Shown here piece after piece: positions 37,883 to 49,838 of a stretch of DNA of 64,000 nucleotides. Source of the DNA: Proteus penneri (GTDB lineage Bacteria > Pseudomonadota > Gammaproteobacteria > Enterobacterales > Enterobacteriaceae); the NCBI RefSeq assembly GCF_003144535.1, contig NZ_PHFJ01000006.1:186001-250000 (forward strand), in the 5' to 3' direction. Both the position numbers and the translations under genes were made by a program. The notes below the pieces were generated by a model, which made no database searches, was not told the DNA's origin, and saw nothing but the letters and a program-made list of their open reading frames with translations. Positions within the stretch are counted from its first letter, which is position 1; each line of letters begins with the position of its first letter.

Positions 37883-39135
37883 TTGCGCCTGCAATAAATC
37901 ACGAAAACGGAACTACAGAGAAGGAAGTAAATAATGTACGTTGCCATATAGGCTTGAGCGGCACCTAGTGCGCCATGTTCAGGAATAAGCCAACGCGAAA
38001 ATAGCGTTAATAAGGCAAATTGACTGACTTCTGTAAGGATATAAAAACGCAGTGCCGCTTTTGCAATGATGAGATAACCAAAGACATAAGCGCCTACCTT
38101 TAAAACATCACCGACAAGTTGCCATGCGAATAAATCACGCATAGCGACAAATTTATCTGAAAACAGTAACCAAATCGCGAAATCACGTAATAACCACACC
38201 ATAAAACTCGCAACCGCTACCACGGGTAATACAAACTTCAGTGACTTAACAATCTCTTTGGTAATATCACTCTTTTGCGTTAATCGGGAGAGTGTTGGCA
38301 GTAAATAAACTGAGAACGATGCGGTAATAAACTGCAAATAAGCATCTGAAATACTGGTCACCCCTTGCCAAATCCCTACGTCTTCCCAACTATAGTGCTC
38401 AGCAAGTAAATTACGCATCATGATATAAGCGACGGGTAATGTAATCGAGGTCAGTATTGCCATAATGGTAAACTTACCAAGATGACTTGCTATCGCTTTA
38501 TCCCAATGAGGTTTAAGTTCACTGAAAGCGAAGCGTTTACGCTTGACTACTAAAAATGTAGCAGGAAATAAAATAAGTGCTGGAACTAATGCTAATCCAA
38601 TCAATGCACCGTGATAACCCGCAAACAAATAGCACAAATAATAAGCAACAACACCAATAATGCTACCTGCAATCACAGATAAGGCATTACCTGCTGCGTC
38701 ACGATAACCTTTTAATATGGCAAGAAAATAGTTGCTATATGCTATCCCCATTTGAATAAAAGCAACGGCTCTTACAATATCCTGATATTGATGATAATTA
38801 TCACCAAATAACACTTGGCTAATGGGGGCAGAAAAAAGAAGAAATAAAATAGCCAATAGTGTGGAAAATAGCAAAATCATGGATGATGAAGTACCCAACA
38901 CTTTTTTACGTTGAATATCATCATCTTGATATTGTGCGATTAATTTCGTCACACCATTAAAAATGCCCGCACCAGACAAGACGCCGAGTACGGTAATTAA
39001 TTGACGAAAGTTACCCGCTAACCCGACTCCTGTTGGACCAAAAGAGACTGCAAGTAACTTAACGACAAGCAGACCAGCCCCGATTTTTATCAGGGTTGAT
39101 CCCGCTGTCCAAATTGATGCTTTGGCTAATGACAT
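37879..39135 (-). CDS. wzxE: WzxE, lipid III flippase
   Basis: A polysaccharide-transporter (MOP superfamily) protein with about twelve membrane helices that moves ECA lipid III across the inner membrane. The N-terminus [20 protein letters not shown] and the region around [13 protein letters not shown] match. The 418 residues equal E. coli within two. It starts two bases after wecE and overlaps wecF by four bases. Confidence 0.95.
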   Translation of the reverse strand: MSLAKASIWTAGSTLIKIGAGLLVVKLLAVSFGPTGVGLAGNFRQLITVLGVLSGAGIFNGVTKLIAQYQDDDIQRKKVLGTSSSMILLFSTLLAILFLLFSAPISQVLFGDNYHQYQDIVRAVAFIQMGIAYSNYFLAILKGYRDAAGNALSVIAGSIIGVVAYYLCYLFAGYHGALIGLALVPALILFPATFLVVKRKRFAFSELKPHWDKAIASHLGKFTIMAILTSITLPVAYIMMRNLLAEHYSWEDVGIWQGVTSISDAYLQFITASFSVYLLPTLSRLTQKSDITKEIVKSLKFVLPVVAVASFMVWLLRDFAIWLLFSDKFVAMRDLFAWQLVGDVLKVGAYVFGYLIIAKAALRFYILTEVSQFALLTLFSRWLIPEHGALGAAQAYMATYIIYFLLCSSVFVIYCRRK

Positions 39136-39137
39136 AA

Positions 39138-40268
39138 TTAAGCAAAGAAATCGCGAATATGGCCAATAACAGTCTGCTGCTCTTCTTCTGTCATATTGTA
39201 GAACATAGGTAAACGCACTAAACGCTCACTTTCTTGTGTAGTGAAAATATCTTCACCATCAAAACGACCAAATTTCATACCTGCTGGACTGGTATGTAGT
39301 GACACATAGTGGAATACCGTTAAAACACCATGCGCTTTCATATAGTCATTAAACGCACTACGTTGCTCAATATCTTTCAGTTTGATATAGAACATATGCG
39401 CATTGTGTTCTAACCCTTCAGGAACGATTGGAAGCGCCAATAAGCCTTTTTCCGCTAATGGCGTTAATGCATCATAGTAAATCTGCCAAAATGCTAAACG
39501 ACGCTCATTAATTTTTTCGGCTTCTTCAAGTTGAGCCCACAGGTAGGCTGCTTGTAAATCTGACATTAAGTAGCTAGAACCAATATCACGCCAAGTATAT
39601 TTATCTACCTGGCCACGGAAAAATTGACTACGGTTAGTGCCTTTTTCACGAATAACTTCTGCGCGATTGATTAAATCAGGATCGTTAATTAACGTTGCCC
39701 CACCCTCACCGCCTGATGAGTAATTTTTAGTTTCATGGAAACTATAACAACCAATATGACCAATCGTACCAAGAGCCTTACCCTTGTAAGTTGACATAAC
39801 ACCTTGTGCCGCATCTTCAATCACGAACAGGTTATGTCTTTTCGCAATCGCCATAATGGTATCCATTTCACAGGCAACACCTGCATAATGAACAGGCACG
39901 ATAGCACGAGTTTTTTCTGTAATCGCCGCTTCAATTTTTGTTTCATCGATATTCATGGTATCTGGACGGATATCAACAAAAACAATCGTTGCTCCACGTA
40001 ATACAAACGCATTAGAGGTCGAAACAAAGGTAAAACTCGGCATAATGACTTCATCGCCTGGCTTGATATCTAATAAGATAGCAGCCATTTCAAGCGATGC
40101 AGTACAAGATGGCGTTAACAGCGTTTTATGACAATGAAATTGTTCTTCTAACCACTTTTCACATTTTTTTGTGAAATTGCCATCGCCACAGAGCTTGCCA
40201 CTTTCCATGGCCTGTTTCATATATTCTAATTCGGTGCCGACAACGGGTGGTTTATTAAACGGAATCAT
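39138..40268 (-). CDS. wecE: WecE, dTDP-4-amino-4,6-dideoxygalactose transaminase
   Basis: A PLP aminotransferase of the DegT/DnrJ/EryC1 family that aminates dTDP-4-keto-6-deoxyglucose. The Schiff-base lysine is expected in SFHETKNYSSGGEGG near residue 181; TFVSTSNAFVLRGA and EDAAQG are other signatures. The 376 residues equal E. coli RffA/WecE. It lies one base after wecD and two before wzxE. Confidence 0.96.
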   Translation of the reverse strand: MIPFNKPPVVGTELEYMKQAMESGKLCGDGNFTKKCEKWLEEQFHCHKTLLTPSCTASLEMAAILLDIKPGDEVIMPSFTFVSTSNAFVLRGATIVFVDIRPDTMNIDETKIEAAITEKTRAIVPVHYAGVACEMDTIMAIAKRHNLFVIEDAAQGVMSTYKGKALGTIGHIGCYSFHETKNYSSGGEGGATLINDPDLINRAEVIREKGTNRSQFFRGQVDKYTWRDIGSSYLMSDLQAAYLWAQLEEAEKINERRLAFWQIYYDALTPLAEKGLLALPIVPEGLEHNAHMFYIKLKDIEQRSAFNDYMKAHGVLTVFHYVSLHTSPAGMKFGRFDGEDIFTTQESERLVRLPMFYNMTEEEQQTVIGHIRDFFA

Positions 40269-40269
40269 A

Positions 40270-40983
40270 TTATCCCCTGTATAACCAATAAGTGGTGCTC
40301 TCTATTAAGCCCCCACTGTGTGTGTATAAACGCGAAGCTGCAATATTGCTGATTTGTGTTGCAACATATAGGGTTGAAATACCTTGCTGTTGACACCAAA
40401 ACTTCGCGGCCGACATCAGTTGTTTACCAATGCCTTGTCCTGTTCTATTGGGCATTACCGCAAGTAATCCCACTCTTGCTTCACTTTCAGATAGACGACG
40501 TAAAGTGACAAAACCACTCATGTTATTGTCAATATCATAAGTCAGTAAGCAGATATCATCGAACGTGCCTAGTACGGCTTTTTTAACCCATAATGCATAA
40601 AAACGACTGCTATCACCTTCTTGATACCAAGGTGTTCTAAAACGGCTTTGTACAAAAGCTTCTGAGGCTGTTGCCATCAATAAATCGATATCATCTTCAT
40701 TGGCTTTTCTAAAACAGCATTCAGGCGCATTCTTACAAGCATTTTCTATGCCAATTGAAAGTTTAAAATCAATTTCACCTTCCGCAAATTGAAAACCTAA
40801 TTGGCTGAGTTTATCGATGAGAGAAAGCTCATGAGATGCGATTTTAGCTTGAACCACAGCAAAAGCATCAAGCTGTTCGCCTGTTAACACGGGCGCTTGT
40901 ATATCAAACTCAAGGCGCCCTGTTTTGAGGGAGAAAAATTCACTTTCCCACTCAAGATAATTAATATTGGCGAGGACGGACAT
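40270..40983 (-). CDS. wecD: WecD, dTDP-fucosamine acetyltransferase
   Basis: A GNAT-fold N-acetyltransferase that acetylates dTDP-4-amino-4,6-dideoxygalactose to dTDP-Fuc4NAc. The acetyl-CoA loop is [15 protein letters not shown]. The frame is open to 41037, but ATG at 40983 aligns with the E. coli start ([11 protein letters not shown]) and has GGA seven bases upstream, giving 237 residues. It overlaps the end of rffH by 23 bp in another frame. Confidence 0.93.
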   Translation of the reverse strand: MSVLANINYLEWESEFFSLKTGRLEFDIQAPVLTGEQLDAFAVVQAKIASHELSLIDKLSQLGFQFAEGEIDFKLSIGIENACKNAPECCFRKANEDDIDLLMATASEAFVQSRFRTPWYQEGDSSRFYALWVKKAVLGTFDDICLLTYDIDNNMSGFVTLRRLSESEARVGLLAVMPNRTGQGIGKQLMSAAKFWCQQQGISTLYVATQISNIAASRLYTHSGGLIESTTYWLYRG

Positions 40984-41845
40984 GTAATAAATCCAATAGA
41001 TAACGACCATAACCCGTTTTAGACAGCGATTTTGCACTTTCTCTTACTTGGTCATCATTGAGCCATCCATTGCGCCAAGCAATCTCTTCAAGACACGCCA
41101 CTTTAAATCCTTGGCGCTTTTCAACGGTTTGAACGAAAGTACTGGCCTCAATTAAACTGTCGTGAGTGCCGGTATCTAACCATGCAAAACCACGCCCTAA
41201 CAGTTCAACATTAAGCTCACCACACTCAAGATACATCTGATTAATCGACGTAATTTCTAGTTCGCCACGAATAGAGGGTTTTACTTTTTTAGCAAAATCC
41301 ACCACACGGTTATCGTAGAAATAAAGCCCTGTTACAGCCCAATTAGATTTAGGTTGTTCTGGTTTTTCTTCAATCGACAGTACTTTGAAATCATCATCAA
41401 ATTCAACAACACCAAATCGTTCAGGATCCATGACTTGATAACCAAAAACTGTTGCTCCCCGTTCACGTTGAGCAACTTGTTTTAGTTTTGGACTAAACCC
41501 TTGACCAAAATAGATATTATCGCCTAACACTAAACAGCAATGATCATCGCCAATAAATTCTTCACCTAAAATAAACGCTTGAGCTAAGCCATCTGGCGAT
41601 GGCTGTATTTTATATTGAAGATGAACACCAAATGCAGAGCCATCCCCCAATAAGCGCTGAAATGAAGTCATATCATCGGGTGTTGTGATGATCAAAATAT
41701 CCCGAATACCGGCAAGCATTAGAACTGAAAGCGGATAATAGATCATGGGCTTATCATAGATAGGCAATAACTGCTTCGATACCCCTTTGGTTATCGGATG
41801 CAGTCGTGTACCAGAGCCACCCGCTAGAATAATACCTTTCATCAT
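40961..41845 (-). CDS. rffH: RffH, glucose-1-phosphate thymidylyltransferase
   Basis: Makes dTDP-glucose for dTDP-Fuc4NAc synthesis (RmlA family). The nucleotide-binding start is [16 protein letters not shown], followed by [15 protein letters not shown] and the catalytic block VLGDNIYFG. The 294 residues match E. coli RffH (293). It lies 16 bp after rffG, with which it supplies the fucosamine branch. Confidence 0.95.
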   Translation of the reverse strand: MMKGIILAGGSGTRLHPITKGVSKQLLPIYDKPMIYYPLSVLMLAGIRDILIITTPDDMTSFQRLLGDGSAFGVHLQYKIQPSPDGLAQAFILGEEFIGDDHCCLVLGDNIYFGQGFSPKLKQVAQRERGATVFGYQVMDPERFGVVEFDDDFKVLSIEEKPEQPKSNWAVTGLYFYDNRVVDFAKKVKPSIRGELEITSINQMYLECGELNVELLGRGFAWLDTGTHDSLIEASTFVQTVEKRQGFKVACLEEIAWRNGWLNDDQVRESAKSLSKTGYGRYLLDLLHVRPRQY

Positions 41846-41861
41846 TTATCCTTTTACTTAA

Positions 41862-42935
41862 TCAGTTTCCAAGCCCTAGACGTTCGCCTGCATAAGAGCC
41901 ATCTAACACACGTTTCCACCATGTTTCGTTATTTAAGTACCACAAAACTGTTTTACGAATGCCTGATTCAAATGTCTCTGCGGGTTTCCAGCCTAATTCA
42001 GCTTCAATTTTTGCCGCATCAATCGCATAGCGCAGGTCATGACCGGGTCTGTCTTTCACATAAGTGATGAGATCGACATATTGAGCAACACCTTCTGGTT
42101 TTGCTGGATATAACTCTTCTAATAGTGCACAAATCGTTTTAACAACATCAATATTACGGCGCTCATTATGACCACCAATATTGTAGGTTTTACCCGGTGT
42201 TGCTGTTGTTGCGACTAAATAGAGGGCGCGAGCATGATCTTCAACATAGAGCCAATCACGGATCTGCTCACCTTTACCATAAACAGGTAATGGTTTTCCT
42301 GAAATCGCATTTAGAATAATTAATGGGATTAATTTTTCAGGGAAATGATAAGGGCCATAGTTATTTGAGCAGTTCGTGATCACGGTGGGTAAACCGTAGG
42401 TGCGTAGCCAAGCTCGAACTAAATGGTCACTTGAAGCTTTCGACGCTGAATATGGGCTACTTGGTGCATAAGGTGTAGTTTCAGTAAAGAAGTCATCTGT
42501 ACCTTCTAAATCGCCATACACTTCATCTGTTGAGATATGGTGGAATCGGAACGCTGTTTTCTTCCCTTCAGGCAGTGCTTGCCAAAAGCGGCGAGCCGCT
42601 TCCAATAAGGTGTAAGTCCCCACAATATTGGTTTCAATAAACGCAGCCGGACCATCGATAGAGCGGTCAACATGGCTTTCGGCCGCTAAGTGCATCACAA
42701 CATCTGGCTGATATTGAGCAAATAAGCGATCAAGCTCAGCGCTATCACAGATATCGACTTGCTCAAAGGCATAGCGTTCACTGTCAGCAACAGTTGCTAA
42801 TGACTCTAAATTACCAGCATAAGTCAGCTTATCCACCACAACAACGCTGTCATTGGTATTTTCAATAATATGTCGAACAACAGCAGAGCCGATAAAACCG
42901 GCTCCACCTGTCACTAGAATGCGTTTCAACGCCAT
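41862..42935 (-). CDS. rffG: RffG, dTDP-glucose 4,6-dehydratase
   Basis: A short-chain dehydrogenase/reductase-type dehydratase producing dTDP-4-keto-6-deoxyglucose. NAD-binding [13 protein letters not shown] is at the N-terminus, the substrate-site TDEVYGDL contains the catalytic Asp-Glu pair, and the Tyr-x3-Lys motif is YSASKASSD. The 357 residues match E. coli (355). Its start lies 10 bp inside the end of wecC. Confidence 0.96.
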   Translation of the reverse strand: MALKRILVTGGAGFIGSAVVRHIIENTNDSVVVVDKLTYAGNLESLATVADSERYAFEQVDICDSAELDRLFAQYQPDVVMHLAAESHVDRSIDGPAAFIETNIVGTYTLLEAARRFWQALPEGKKTAFRFHHISTDEVYGDLEGTDDFFTETTPYAPSSPYSASKASSDHLVRAWLRTYGLPTVITNCSNNYGPYHFPEKLIPLIILNAISGKPLPVYGKGEQIRDWLYVEDHARALYLVATTATPGKTYNIGGHNERRNIDVVKTICALLEELYPAKPEGVAQYVDLITYVKDRPGHDLRYAIDAAKIEAELGWKPAETFESGIRKTVLWYLNNETWWKRVLDGSYAGERLGLGN

Positions 42936-44188
42936 ACTCCTTTAGTATCCACAATCCATTTTTGAGTCACTTTACTACCCGGGATCGCTTTAAATTGTTG
43001 GTGATCAACAAGCATTAAGACAATATCAGCATCTTTTAATGCTTGTTCTGTTGATACTAACTCTGTGATCCCTTTCAGTTTTGTTGGTAGCTCATGAATA
43101 TTTGGCTCAACGGCTAATGTCGTACCACTGTGCCAATCTGCGATTTGTTTAGTGATATTCATCGCTGGGCTTTCACGTAAATCATCAATGTTAGGTTTAA
43201 AAGCTAAACCAAAGCAGGCAATCTTAATTTCGTTTGCACGTTTACCAGTTTCAGTCAGGCAATCTGCAACTGCAGCTTTAACTTGATCGATAACCCACAC
43301 AGGTTTGCCATCATTGACTAAACGCGCAGTGTGAATTAAACGGGATTGTTTTGGATTTTGTGACACGATAAACCAAGGGTCAACTGCGATACAGTGTCCA
43401 CCAACGCCTGGGCCTGGTTGTAAAATATTGACGCGAGGATGGCGGTTCGCCAAGCTAATTAGTTCCCACACATTAATATCTTGCTCAGCGCAGATCAGCG
43501 ATAATTCGTTAGCGAATGCAATATTCACATCACGGAAGCTGTTTTCCGTTAGCTTACACATTTCTGCGGTACGCGCATTGGTGATAACACATTCACCCTC
43601 AAGGAAAATTTTGTATAACTCACTCGCACGCTCGGAGGATTTACGGTTCATTCCACCAACAACTCGGTCATTGCGAATAAGCTCAATCATAACTTGGCCT
43701 GGTAATACACGCTCAGGACAATAAGCAATATCAATATCTGCTTCTTCACCGTCTTGATGAGGAAACGTTAAATCTGGACGAGCTTCAGCTAACCACTGTG
43801 CCATTTGTTCAGTAGAACCAACAGGTGACGTCGATTCTAGAATAATAAGATCACCTTTTTTCAGTACAGGTGCGATAGAACGAGCCGCCGATTCAACATA
43901 AGCCAAATCAGGCTCATGTTCACCTTTAAACGGTGTTGGTACTGCAATAAGGAAAGCATCTGCTGGCTGTGGCGTGGTATAGGCTTTTAAATGGCCTTCT
44001 TCAACCGCTTGTTTAACGACTTTATCGAGATCAGGCTCAACAATGTGAATTTGACCTTTATTAATTGTATCAACAGCATGCTGATTAACATCAACACCAA
44101 TGACGCTTTTTTTACGAGAGGCAAAAGCTGCCGCTGTAGGTAAACCAATGTAGCCGAGGCCGATAACAGAAATAGTTTCAAAACTCAT
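42926..44188 (-). CDS. wecC: WecC, UDP-ManNAc dehydrogenase
   Basis: Oxidises UDP-ManNAc to UDP-ManNAcA with NAD. The dinucleotide site is [12 protein letters not shown], and the catalytic Cys lies in [15 protein letters not shown]. The 420 residues equal E. coli WecC. The ATG overlaps the wecB stop as ATGA; the 3' end overlaps rffG. Confidence 0.97.
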   Translation of the reverse strand: MSFETISVIGLGYIGLPTAAAFASRKKSVIGVDVNQHAVDTINKGQIHIVEPDLDKVVKQAVEEGHLKAYTTPQPADAFLIAVPTPFKGEHEPDLAYVESAARSIAPVLKKGDLIILESTSPVGSTEQMAQWLAEARPDLTFPHQDGEEADIDIAYCPERVLPGQVMIELIRNDRVVGGMNRKSSERASELYKIFLEGECVITNARTAEMCKLTENSFRDVNIAFANELSLICAEQDINVWELISLANRHPRVNILQPGPGVGGHCIAVDPWFIVSQNPKQSRLIHTARLVNDGKPVWVIDQVKAAVADCLTETGKRANEIKIACFGLAFKPNIDDLRESPAMNITKQIADWHSGTTLAVEPNIHELPTKLKGITELVSTEQALKDADIVLMLVDHQQFKAIPGSKVTQKWIVDTKGVWR

Positions 44189-45315
44189 AATGTCACCTGA
44201 TTTTTTTTCAATGCTTCAAGAATACGTTGGCAGGCATGTCCATCACCATAAGGGTTTGTCGCCTTACTCATTTGGTGATACGCGTTTTCGTCTGTCAATA
44301 AAGAGGTTACTTCGCTAACAATACGTTTAGTATCTGTTCCCACTAAACGAACAGAGCCTGCTTCAACAGCTTCTGGGCGCTCTGTCGTGTCTCTCATTAC
44401 CAGAACTGGCTTACCTAATGAAGGAGCTTCTTCTTGAATTCCACCAGAGTCGGTCAGAATAAGGTAAGCATGGTTCATTAGATAAACAAATGGGAGATAA
44501 TCTTGTGGCTGTATTAGTTTAATGTTGTCAATACCGTGAAGAATACGTTGAACAGGCTCACTCACATTTGGATTTAAGTGAACAGGATAAACAACTTCAA
44601 CATCAGGGTGTGCTAATGCAATTTCAGCTAAAGCTTGGCAAATCCGTTCAAAACCACCACCAAAGCTTTCTCGACGATGTCCTGTTACCAAGATCATTTT
44701 CTTGTCAGGCTGAATAAATGGATAGTGTACAGCAAGCTCATTTAAGAGTGTTTGATTGCCCATCACTCTGTCACTTACCCAAAATAACGCATCTATTACC
44801 GTATTTCCCGTGACAAAAATCTTTTTATCCGCAACCGCTTCACGTACCAAATTTAATTTTGCAGTTTCTGTTGGTGCGAAATGATACATTGCAAGATGTC
44901 CTGCAATGGTGCGGTTTGCCTCTTCAGGCCAAGGAGAGTAAAGATTGCCAGTACGTAATCCAGCTTCCACATGACCAACTGGAATTCGTTGATAAAATGC
45001 GGCTAAGCTTGCTGCCATGGTCGTTGTTGTATCACCATGTACTAAAACAACATCAGGTTGAAATGACGCTAATACTGGTTTTAGCCCTTCTAAAATACGA
45101 CAGGTAATATCCGTTAAATCTTGTCCTGGTTTCATAATATTGAGATCGTAATCTGGTTTGATCTCAAAAAGATTTAATACCTGATCAAGCATTTCTCGAT
45201 GTTGGGCCGTAACACATACCTTCGCTTCAAACGAATCATCATTTGCTAAAGCGTGCACTAAAGGTGCCATTTTTATCGCTTCAGGGCGTGTGCCAAAAAC
45301 AGTCAACACTTTCAC
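44185..45315 (-). CDS. wecB: WecB, UDP-GlcNAc 2-epimerase (non-hydrolysing)
   Basis: Interconverts UDP-GlcNAc and UDP-ManNAc in the cytoplasm. The block [18 protein letters not shown] opens the protein; [25 protein letters not shown] and [13 protein letters not shown] are family signatures. The frame runs up to 45381, but GTG at 45315 gives the exact E. coli start ([13 protein letters not shown]) and 376 residues, with AGAGAG upstream, so it is preferred. Confidence 0.96.
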   Translation of the reverse strand: MKVLTVFGTRPEAIKMAPLVHALANDDSFEAKVCVTAQHREMLDQVLNLFEIKPDYDLNIMKPGQDLTDITCRILEGLKPVLASFQPDVVLVHGDTTTTMAASLAAFYQRIPVGHVEAGLRTGNLYSPWPEEANRTIAGHLAMYHFAPTETAKLNLVREAVADKKIFVTGNTVIDALFWVSDRVMGNQTLLNELAVHYPFIQPDKKMILVTGHRRESFGGGFERICQALAEIALAHPDVEVVYPVHLNPNVSEPVQRILHGIDNIKLIQPQDYLPFVYLMNHAYLILTDSGGIQEEAPSLGKPVLVMRDTTERPEAVEAGSVRLVGTDTKRIVSEVTSLLTDENAYHQMSKATNPYGDGHACQRILEALKKNQVTL

Positions 45316-45434
45316 AGTGGCTCTCTTTTTTTCATTGTTATATTGCTTATTTTTGGGAAAGCAATATGCCCTTATTCTCAAAACATCAGGTGCCGAAACA
45401 CCTGATGTCTCGTTATTGTCATCAATGACAAAAT

Positions 45435-46505
45435 TTAATTATTATTATTTTTTAATGAACTGCGTCTTACTAATGCAACACCTGCACCCACTAAAACGCC
45501 AATAGCGCCCCAAAGTACCATCATAAAGGCACGACGAGGGCTATCTCGTTTTACAGGATCTTCAGGGGTACGTAGAAAACGGTAAGTTTGGAAGTTGTCT
45601 TGTAATTTTGCGCCCACAGTAAGGGTCGCTAACATTGCCGTATTTTGATCATAATCACTATCAAAATCAGCACCTGTTGCGATTAAAGTTTCTAGCTGTG
45701 ATTGCAACAGAGGAACACCTAACAGAAACAATTTAGAATCCGGTAATTCATCAATCGCAATCGAGGTCTGTTTTTGAGAAATACCTTGTTTCTCAGCCAC
45801 TTTAATTGATTGCTCTAATAAGTTAATTTGGCGTTGATACGCAGATTGAGCCGCCATTTCTTGACGTTTAACTAGCGCTTTCATTGATTGAGTTCGAGTT
45901 GACCAAGCTGTTATCACTTCATCATTAAGATGGGTAGACGCTCTCTTATTAGCAAAAGCAATATACTCATTTAATAATTGGCTCGCTTCTTTTGATGTTT
46001 CTGCGATAAGTTTCAGTTGATCATTAACTAATTTTTTCTCATCGGCAGGCGTAAATTGAATATTGTTAATTAATTCATCCAATAATGCAGCATTAGCCTG
46101 TTCATCACTCTCTTTGCGCTGTTTAAAATAATCCGTTTGCAGCCAAAACTCACGACGTGTATCAAACGCAGCAACCTGAGTAATAAATTCTTGATAAGCT
46201 TCATCTGAAATAGTTAAAGCAGATGTTTGTGCGGCTGGATTAATTTGCGTATCAAGATTGCGCAAGAATTGAGATTGCGAATAATAACTACCTAAGTTAT
46301 TAATCGTTGGTTTCTCTGTCATTGCGATCGCACTCCATTTAGGCTGCATCAAATAAGATGCACCCAGTGCAATCACGGCAAAAAGCAGAGCGAACCCTAT
46401 AATCCAGCTTTTTCCTGACCAAAGTGCACAAAAAAGACCTCGAATATCGAGTTCATTATCTGGCTGATCACCCTGTCGGGAGGCGTTATTTTCCGAGTTC
46501 ATCAC
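45435..46505 (-). CDS. wzzE: WzzE, ECA chain-length regulator
   Basis: A polysaccharide co-polymerase that sets ECA chain length. It has a typical two-helix architecture: TM1 about residues 33-55 ([20 protein letters not shown]), a large periplasmic coiled-coil domain, and TM2 near the C-terminus ([21 protein letters not shown]) preceded by the PxxP-type segment [13 protein letters not shown]. The 356 residues are close to E. coli (348). A 120-bp gap separates it from wecB. Confidence 0.94.
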   Translation of the reverse strand: MMNSENNASRQGDQPDNELDIRGLFCALWSGKSWIIGFALLFAVIALGASYLMQPKWSAIAMTEKPTINNLGSYYSQSQFLRNLDTQINPAAQTSALTISDEAYQEFITQVAAFDTRREFWLQTDYFKQRKESDEQANAALLDELINNIQFTPADEKKLVNDQLKLIAETSKEASQLLNEYIAFANKRASTHLNDEVITAWSTRTQSMKALVKRQEMAAQSAYQRQINLLEQSIKVAEKQGISQKQTSIAIDELPDSKLFLLGVPLLQSQLETLIATGADFDSDYDQNTAMLATLTVGAKLQDNFQTYRFLRTPEDPVKRDSPRRAFMMVLWGAIGVLVGAGVALVRRSSLKNNNN

Positions 46506-46526
46506 GTTAAAAAACCTCTGCTTATA

Positions 46527-47615
46527 TTAATGCTGTTGTGTTGCTCTACGTAAGCGACGCTTATGTCGTTTAATAAAACGAGCGACTCGCCACGCGCGTT
46601 TAATGCAATAACCATACATAACAAATGCAAGCAAGAATAATGCCAACATAAACCATTCAGGGACAAATGATAGGTTCTGACCGATAATACCAATCGCGGC
46701 TAATAACGCGGCTGACAGTGTAATCAGAATGAAAGCTTGGCGGGAGGTAAAACCTGCACGCATAATCAAATGGTGAATATGTTGACGGTCTGGAGAGAAA
46801 GGACTCATTCCTTTACGTAAACGACGATACATAATTGCTACCATATCCATAAGAGGTATAGCAATTATCCATAATACAGTGACAGCTTTAACTGGGCGAG
46901 GCTGGGTTTGTGTTGATGCGACCAATAACCAAATAATAGTAAAGCCAATCAGTGTACTTCCTGCATCACCCATAAAGACTTTGAATTTTTTACCGCAGAC
47001 ACCTAAGTTTAAAAAGATATAAGGTAAAATTGCCGCGATAAATGAGAAGCACCAGAATGCAAGAGCGGAATTGCCACCTTGATATAATAAAATACCAAGT
47101 GCACCAAAAGAGACACAAGAAAGACCGCCTAATAACCCATCAATACCATCAACCATATTAAAGGCATTGATTGCTGCCCAAACCGCGAAAAGTGTAACAA
47201 TATAACCAAAAGGCCCTAAATGCATTTCCCAAGGACCAAAAGCATGACCTAGCGTGTCGAGTTTTAAACCCGCGCCCACCATCATCACGATCCCAACAAA
47301 AGCCTGAATTGTTGCTCTAATTTTGACACTAATATCGAAGCGATCATCTAATGCGCCGATAAAAACAAGAAGTCCCGCACATGCCAGATACAATTCCTTA
47401 TGAGGAATATAGATATCTGAAATATAAAATGCGAAAACAATACCAAAATAGACTGATATTCCGCCAACGAGGGGGATCAATCCATGATGTTTTTTACGAT
47501 AATTCGGTTTATCCACGAGTCCTATTTTTTTTGCAATTTTACGAGCCAAGAATAAAAATGCGAAAGAAAATAAGAACACATAAAAAACGCTTGTGCTCAT
47601 TTTTAGTATATCCAC
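46527..47615 (-). CDS. wecA: WecA, undecaprenyl-phosphate GlcNAc-1-phosphate transferase
   Basis: Starts ECA and many O-antigens by making GlcNAc-PP-undecaprenol in the inner membrane. Eleven helices are expected. Signatures: GLIPLVGGISVY, the DDxxD-type block GALDDRFD, the NMVDGIDGL motif and GDAGSTLIGF, then HIHHL. The start is GTG at 47615, aligning residue by residue with the GTG start of E. coli WecA; the next ATG would remove five conserved positions. First gene of the ECA operon. Confidence 0.95.
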   Translation of the reverse strand: MDILKMSTSVFYVFLFSFAFLFLARKIAKKIGLVDKPNYRKKHHGLIPLVGGISVYFGIVFAFYISDIYIPHKELYLACAGLLVFIGALDDRFDISVKIRATIQAFVGIVMMVGAGLKLDTLGHAFGPWEMHLGPFGYIVTLFAVWAAINAFNMVDGIDGLLGGLSCVSFGALGILLYQGGNSALAFWCFSFIAAILPYIFLNLGVCGKKFKVFMGDAGSTLIGFTIIWLLVASTQTQPRPVKAVTVLWIIAIPLMDMVAIMYRRLRKGMSPFSPDRQHIHHLIMRAGFTSRQAFILITLSAALLAAIGIIGQNLSFVPEWFMLALFLLAFVMYGYCIKRAWRVARFIKRHKRRLRRATQQH

Positions 47616-48013
47616 AGTACTGTTCTCTATAATAAATATAGCTGGTTATTTTACCCTTCCATGTGTTTTTATTCTTTTTTCCAGCCTCACCACGACGAGT
47701 TTATTCGAAACCCACCACCCTTCATCAATTATAAGTTTTCCTTAACTATTTTCATTGATGCCATCGCTATTTTTATCAATTACTAAAACATGCAATATAT
47801 ATACCAATATCTCACTAAAATATTGCAATCTAAATTTGGATTACATCCATAAAAAACAAAAAACGCCACAACTATTGTGGCGTTTTCATCATATCGTCAT
47901 TCTTACAAAGTAAACGAGCTTAACAGCATATAAATTGAGGTGATATTACTTATTCTATAATAGAGCACACTATTTTAATTCTATTCTCAGCTCAATCACT
48001 TTGTTAATACATT
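47616..48013. other. Spacer between rho and wecA
   Basis: About 400 bp holding the rho terminator (47860-47884) and presumably the wec promoter. A/T-rich -10-like sequences occur on the minus strand near 47790-47800. No gene, and no ops-like antitermination element, was seen. Confidence 0.5.
47860..47884 (-). terminator. Intrinsic terminator after rho
   Basis: AAAACGCCACAA and TTGTGGCGTTTT form a 12-bp stem with a 3-nt loop, followed on the minus strand by a strong U run. Confidence 0.9.
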
Positions 48014-49273
48014 TTATGAACGTTTCATAAAGTCGAAGAATTCTTCATTGGTCTTAGTCATTGCTAACTTATTAATGAGGAATTCCATTGCGTCAATTTC
48101 ACCCATTGGATGAATAATTTTACGCAGGATCCACATTTTTTGTAGCTCATCTTGAGACGTCAGTAACTCTTCTTTACGTGTACCAGAACGATTATAATCA
48201 ATCGCTGGGAAAACTCGTTTTTCAGCAATCTTACGAGACAGGTGTAATTCCATATTACCTGTCCCCTTAAATTCTTCGTAGATAACTTCATCCATCTTAG
48301 AACCCGTATCGACTAATGCTGTTGCAATGATAGTCAAACTACCACCTTCTTCAACATTACGAGCAGCACCGAAGAAACGTTTAGGACGATGTAATGCGTT
48401 TGCATCCACACCACCTGTTAACACTTTACCTGATGAAGGAACAACCGTGTTATAAGCACGCGCTAAACGTGTGATGGAGTCTAACAGGATGATAACGTCT
48501 TTTTTATGCTCAACTAAGCGCTTCGCTTTTTCAATCACCATTTCTGCAACTTGTACGTGGCGAGAAGCGGGCTCATCAAAAGTTGAGGCAATAACTTCAC
48601 CTTTAACTAAGCGTTGCATTTCTGTCACTTCTTCTGGACGTTCATCAATCAGAAGTACCATTAATACGCAATCAGGGTAGTTATGAGCAATATTGGCTGC
48701 AATGTTTTGCAGCAACATGGTTTTACCTGCTTTTGGTGGGGCAACGATAAGACCACGTTGACCACGGCCAATTGGTGCCGCTAAGTCAAGAACACGCGCA
48801 GTTAAGTCTTCTGTTGAACCATTACCACGCTCCATGCGTAAACGATTATTAGCATGTAGAGGTGTTAAGTTTTCAAAGAGGATTTTACTACGGGCATTTT
48901 CTGGTTTATCAAAGTTAACTTCATTAACTTTTAGGAGGGCAAAATAACGTTCACCTTCTTTAGGAGGACGAATTTTCCCTGCGATGGTGTCACCAGTGCG
49001 AAGGTTAAAACGGCGAATTTGACTTGGAGAAACGTAGATATCATCGGGACCAGCAAGGTAGGAACTGTCTGCGGAACGCAGGAAGCCGAAGCCATCCTGC
49101 AATATTTCCAGCACACCGTCACCGAAAATATCTTCTCCACTTTTCGCGTGTTGCTTCAAGATAGAGAAAATAATGTCTTGCTTTCTCATTCGAGCCAGAT
49201 TCTCTAGCCCCATATTTTCGCCAAGTGCTATCAGTTCTGATACCGGCGTATTTTTTAATTCGGTAAGATTCAT
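48014..49273 (-). CDS. rho: Transcription termination factor Rho
   Basis: A hexameric RNA-dependent ATPase that ends transcription at Rho-dependent sites. The 419 residues equal E. coli Rho. The N-terminal RNA-binding cold-shock domain includes GFGFLRS (about 61-67, within [19 protein letters not shown]). The P loop APPKAGKT lies near 178-185, followed by Walker B ([14 protein letters not shown]), the Q loop and the R loop. A 565-bp leader separates it from trxA; E. coli rho has a long autoregulated leader with a short peptide gene. Confidence 0.97.
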   Translation of the reverse strand: MNLTELKNTPVSELIALGENMGLENLARMRKQDIIFSILKQHAKSGEDIFGDGVLEILQDGFGFLRSADSSYLAGPDDIYVSPSQIRRFNLRTGDTIAGKIRPPKEGERYFALLKVNEVNFDKPENARSKILFENLTPLHANNRLRMERGNGSTEDLTARVLDLAAPIGRGQRGLIVAPPKAGKTMLLQNIAANIAHNYPDCVLMVLLIDERPEEVTEMQRLVKGEVIASTFDEPASRHVQVAEMVIEKAKRLVEHKKDVIILLDSITRLARAYNTVVPSSGKVLTGGVDANALHRPKRFFGAARNVEEGGSLTIIATALVDTGSKMDEVIYEEFKGTGNMELHLSRKIAEKRVFPAIDYNRSGTRKEELLTSQDELQKMWILRKIIHPMGEIDAMEFLINKLAMTKTNEEFFDFMKRS

Positions 49274-49285
49274 AATGGTGGGTTC

Positions 49286-49357
49286 TTAATAACTCGGGGT
49301 AACTCTCGAACTATGAACGTGAATAGTATAACAGCGAATCGCTGTCAGTTTCGTCAT
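49286..49357 (-). CDS. Possible rho leader peptide
   Basis: A 23-codon ORF (MTKLTAIRCYTIHVHSS, then RVTPSY) ends 13 bp before the rho ATG. E. coli has a 33-codon leader peptide (rhoL) in the equivalent place, and the two share an SS-rich, VT-containing end. The Shine-Dalgarno is weak, so this may be a chance frame. Rho autoregulation through a translated leader is the inferred role. Confidence 0.3.
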   Translation of the reverse strand: MTKLTAIRCYTIHVHSSRVTPSY

Positions 49358-49838
49358 GTGTAAAATTACAGATTATAACTTTCTAACATAAGGGTATAAC
49401 TAAAATGATAATGTTAGAGAGTGTTAATACTATTAGACCAGTCTGCTTTATCCCAGAGAAGTGACATTCATTTTCGCGATAGATGAGTGTACTTTCAACT
49501 TATGGATTAGGAACATACTTTGGAAAATTTATATCCCTTGAATACTATAGATTATTCTAAGGCAACTTGACTGGTTAGATGAATTCAGATTACTTATATT
49601 AAATATCATATTAGATTAAATATCATATCATGTTATTCAATTCTATTACTTTGCACGCTTGATATTCAATATCTCAGACTTATTTAATCATGTCTAATCA
49701 TATTGACAAGTAGATTCGATATATTATGTAAGTAAGTGGCGCTAACTTATCATGCTTCGAAGCGGACGTCTAGCGGTCAATAACAGAAATACTGACAAGA
49801 TCTAAACGTCCTGCTTTATTTTTGATATCTAAATCAAA
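49358..49838 (-). other. rho leader and promoter region
   Basis: About 480 bp between trxA and rho, with no credible protein gene. It contains a tandem 11-bp A/T repeat (AAATATCATAT twice near 49600-49630) and an imperfect GGACGT dyad near the trxA end that may serve as its terminator. No clear consensus promoter could be chosen. Confidence 0.4.
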
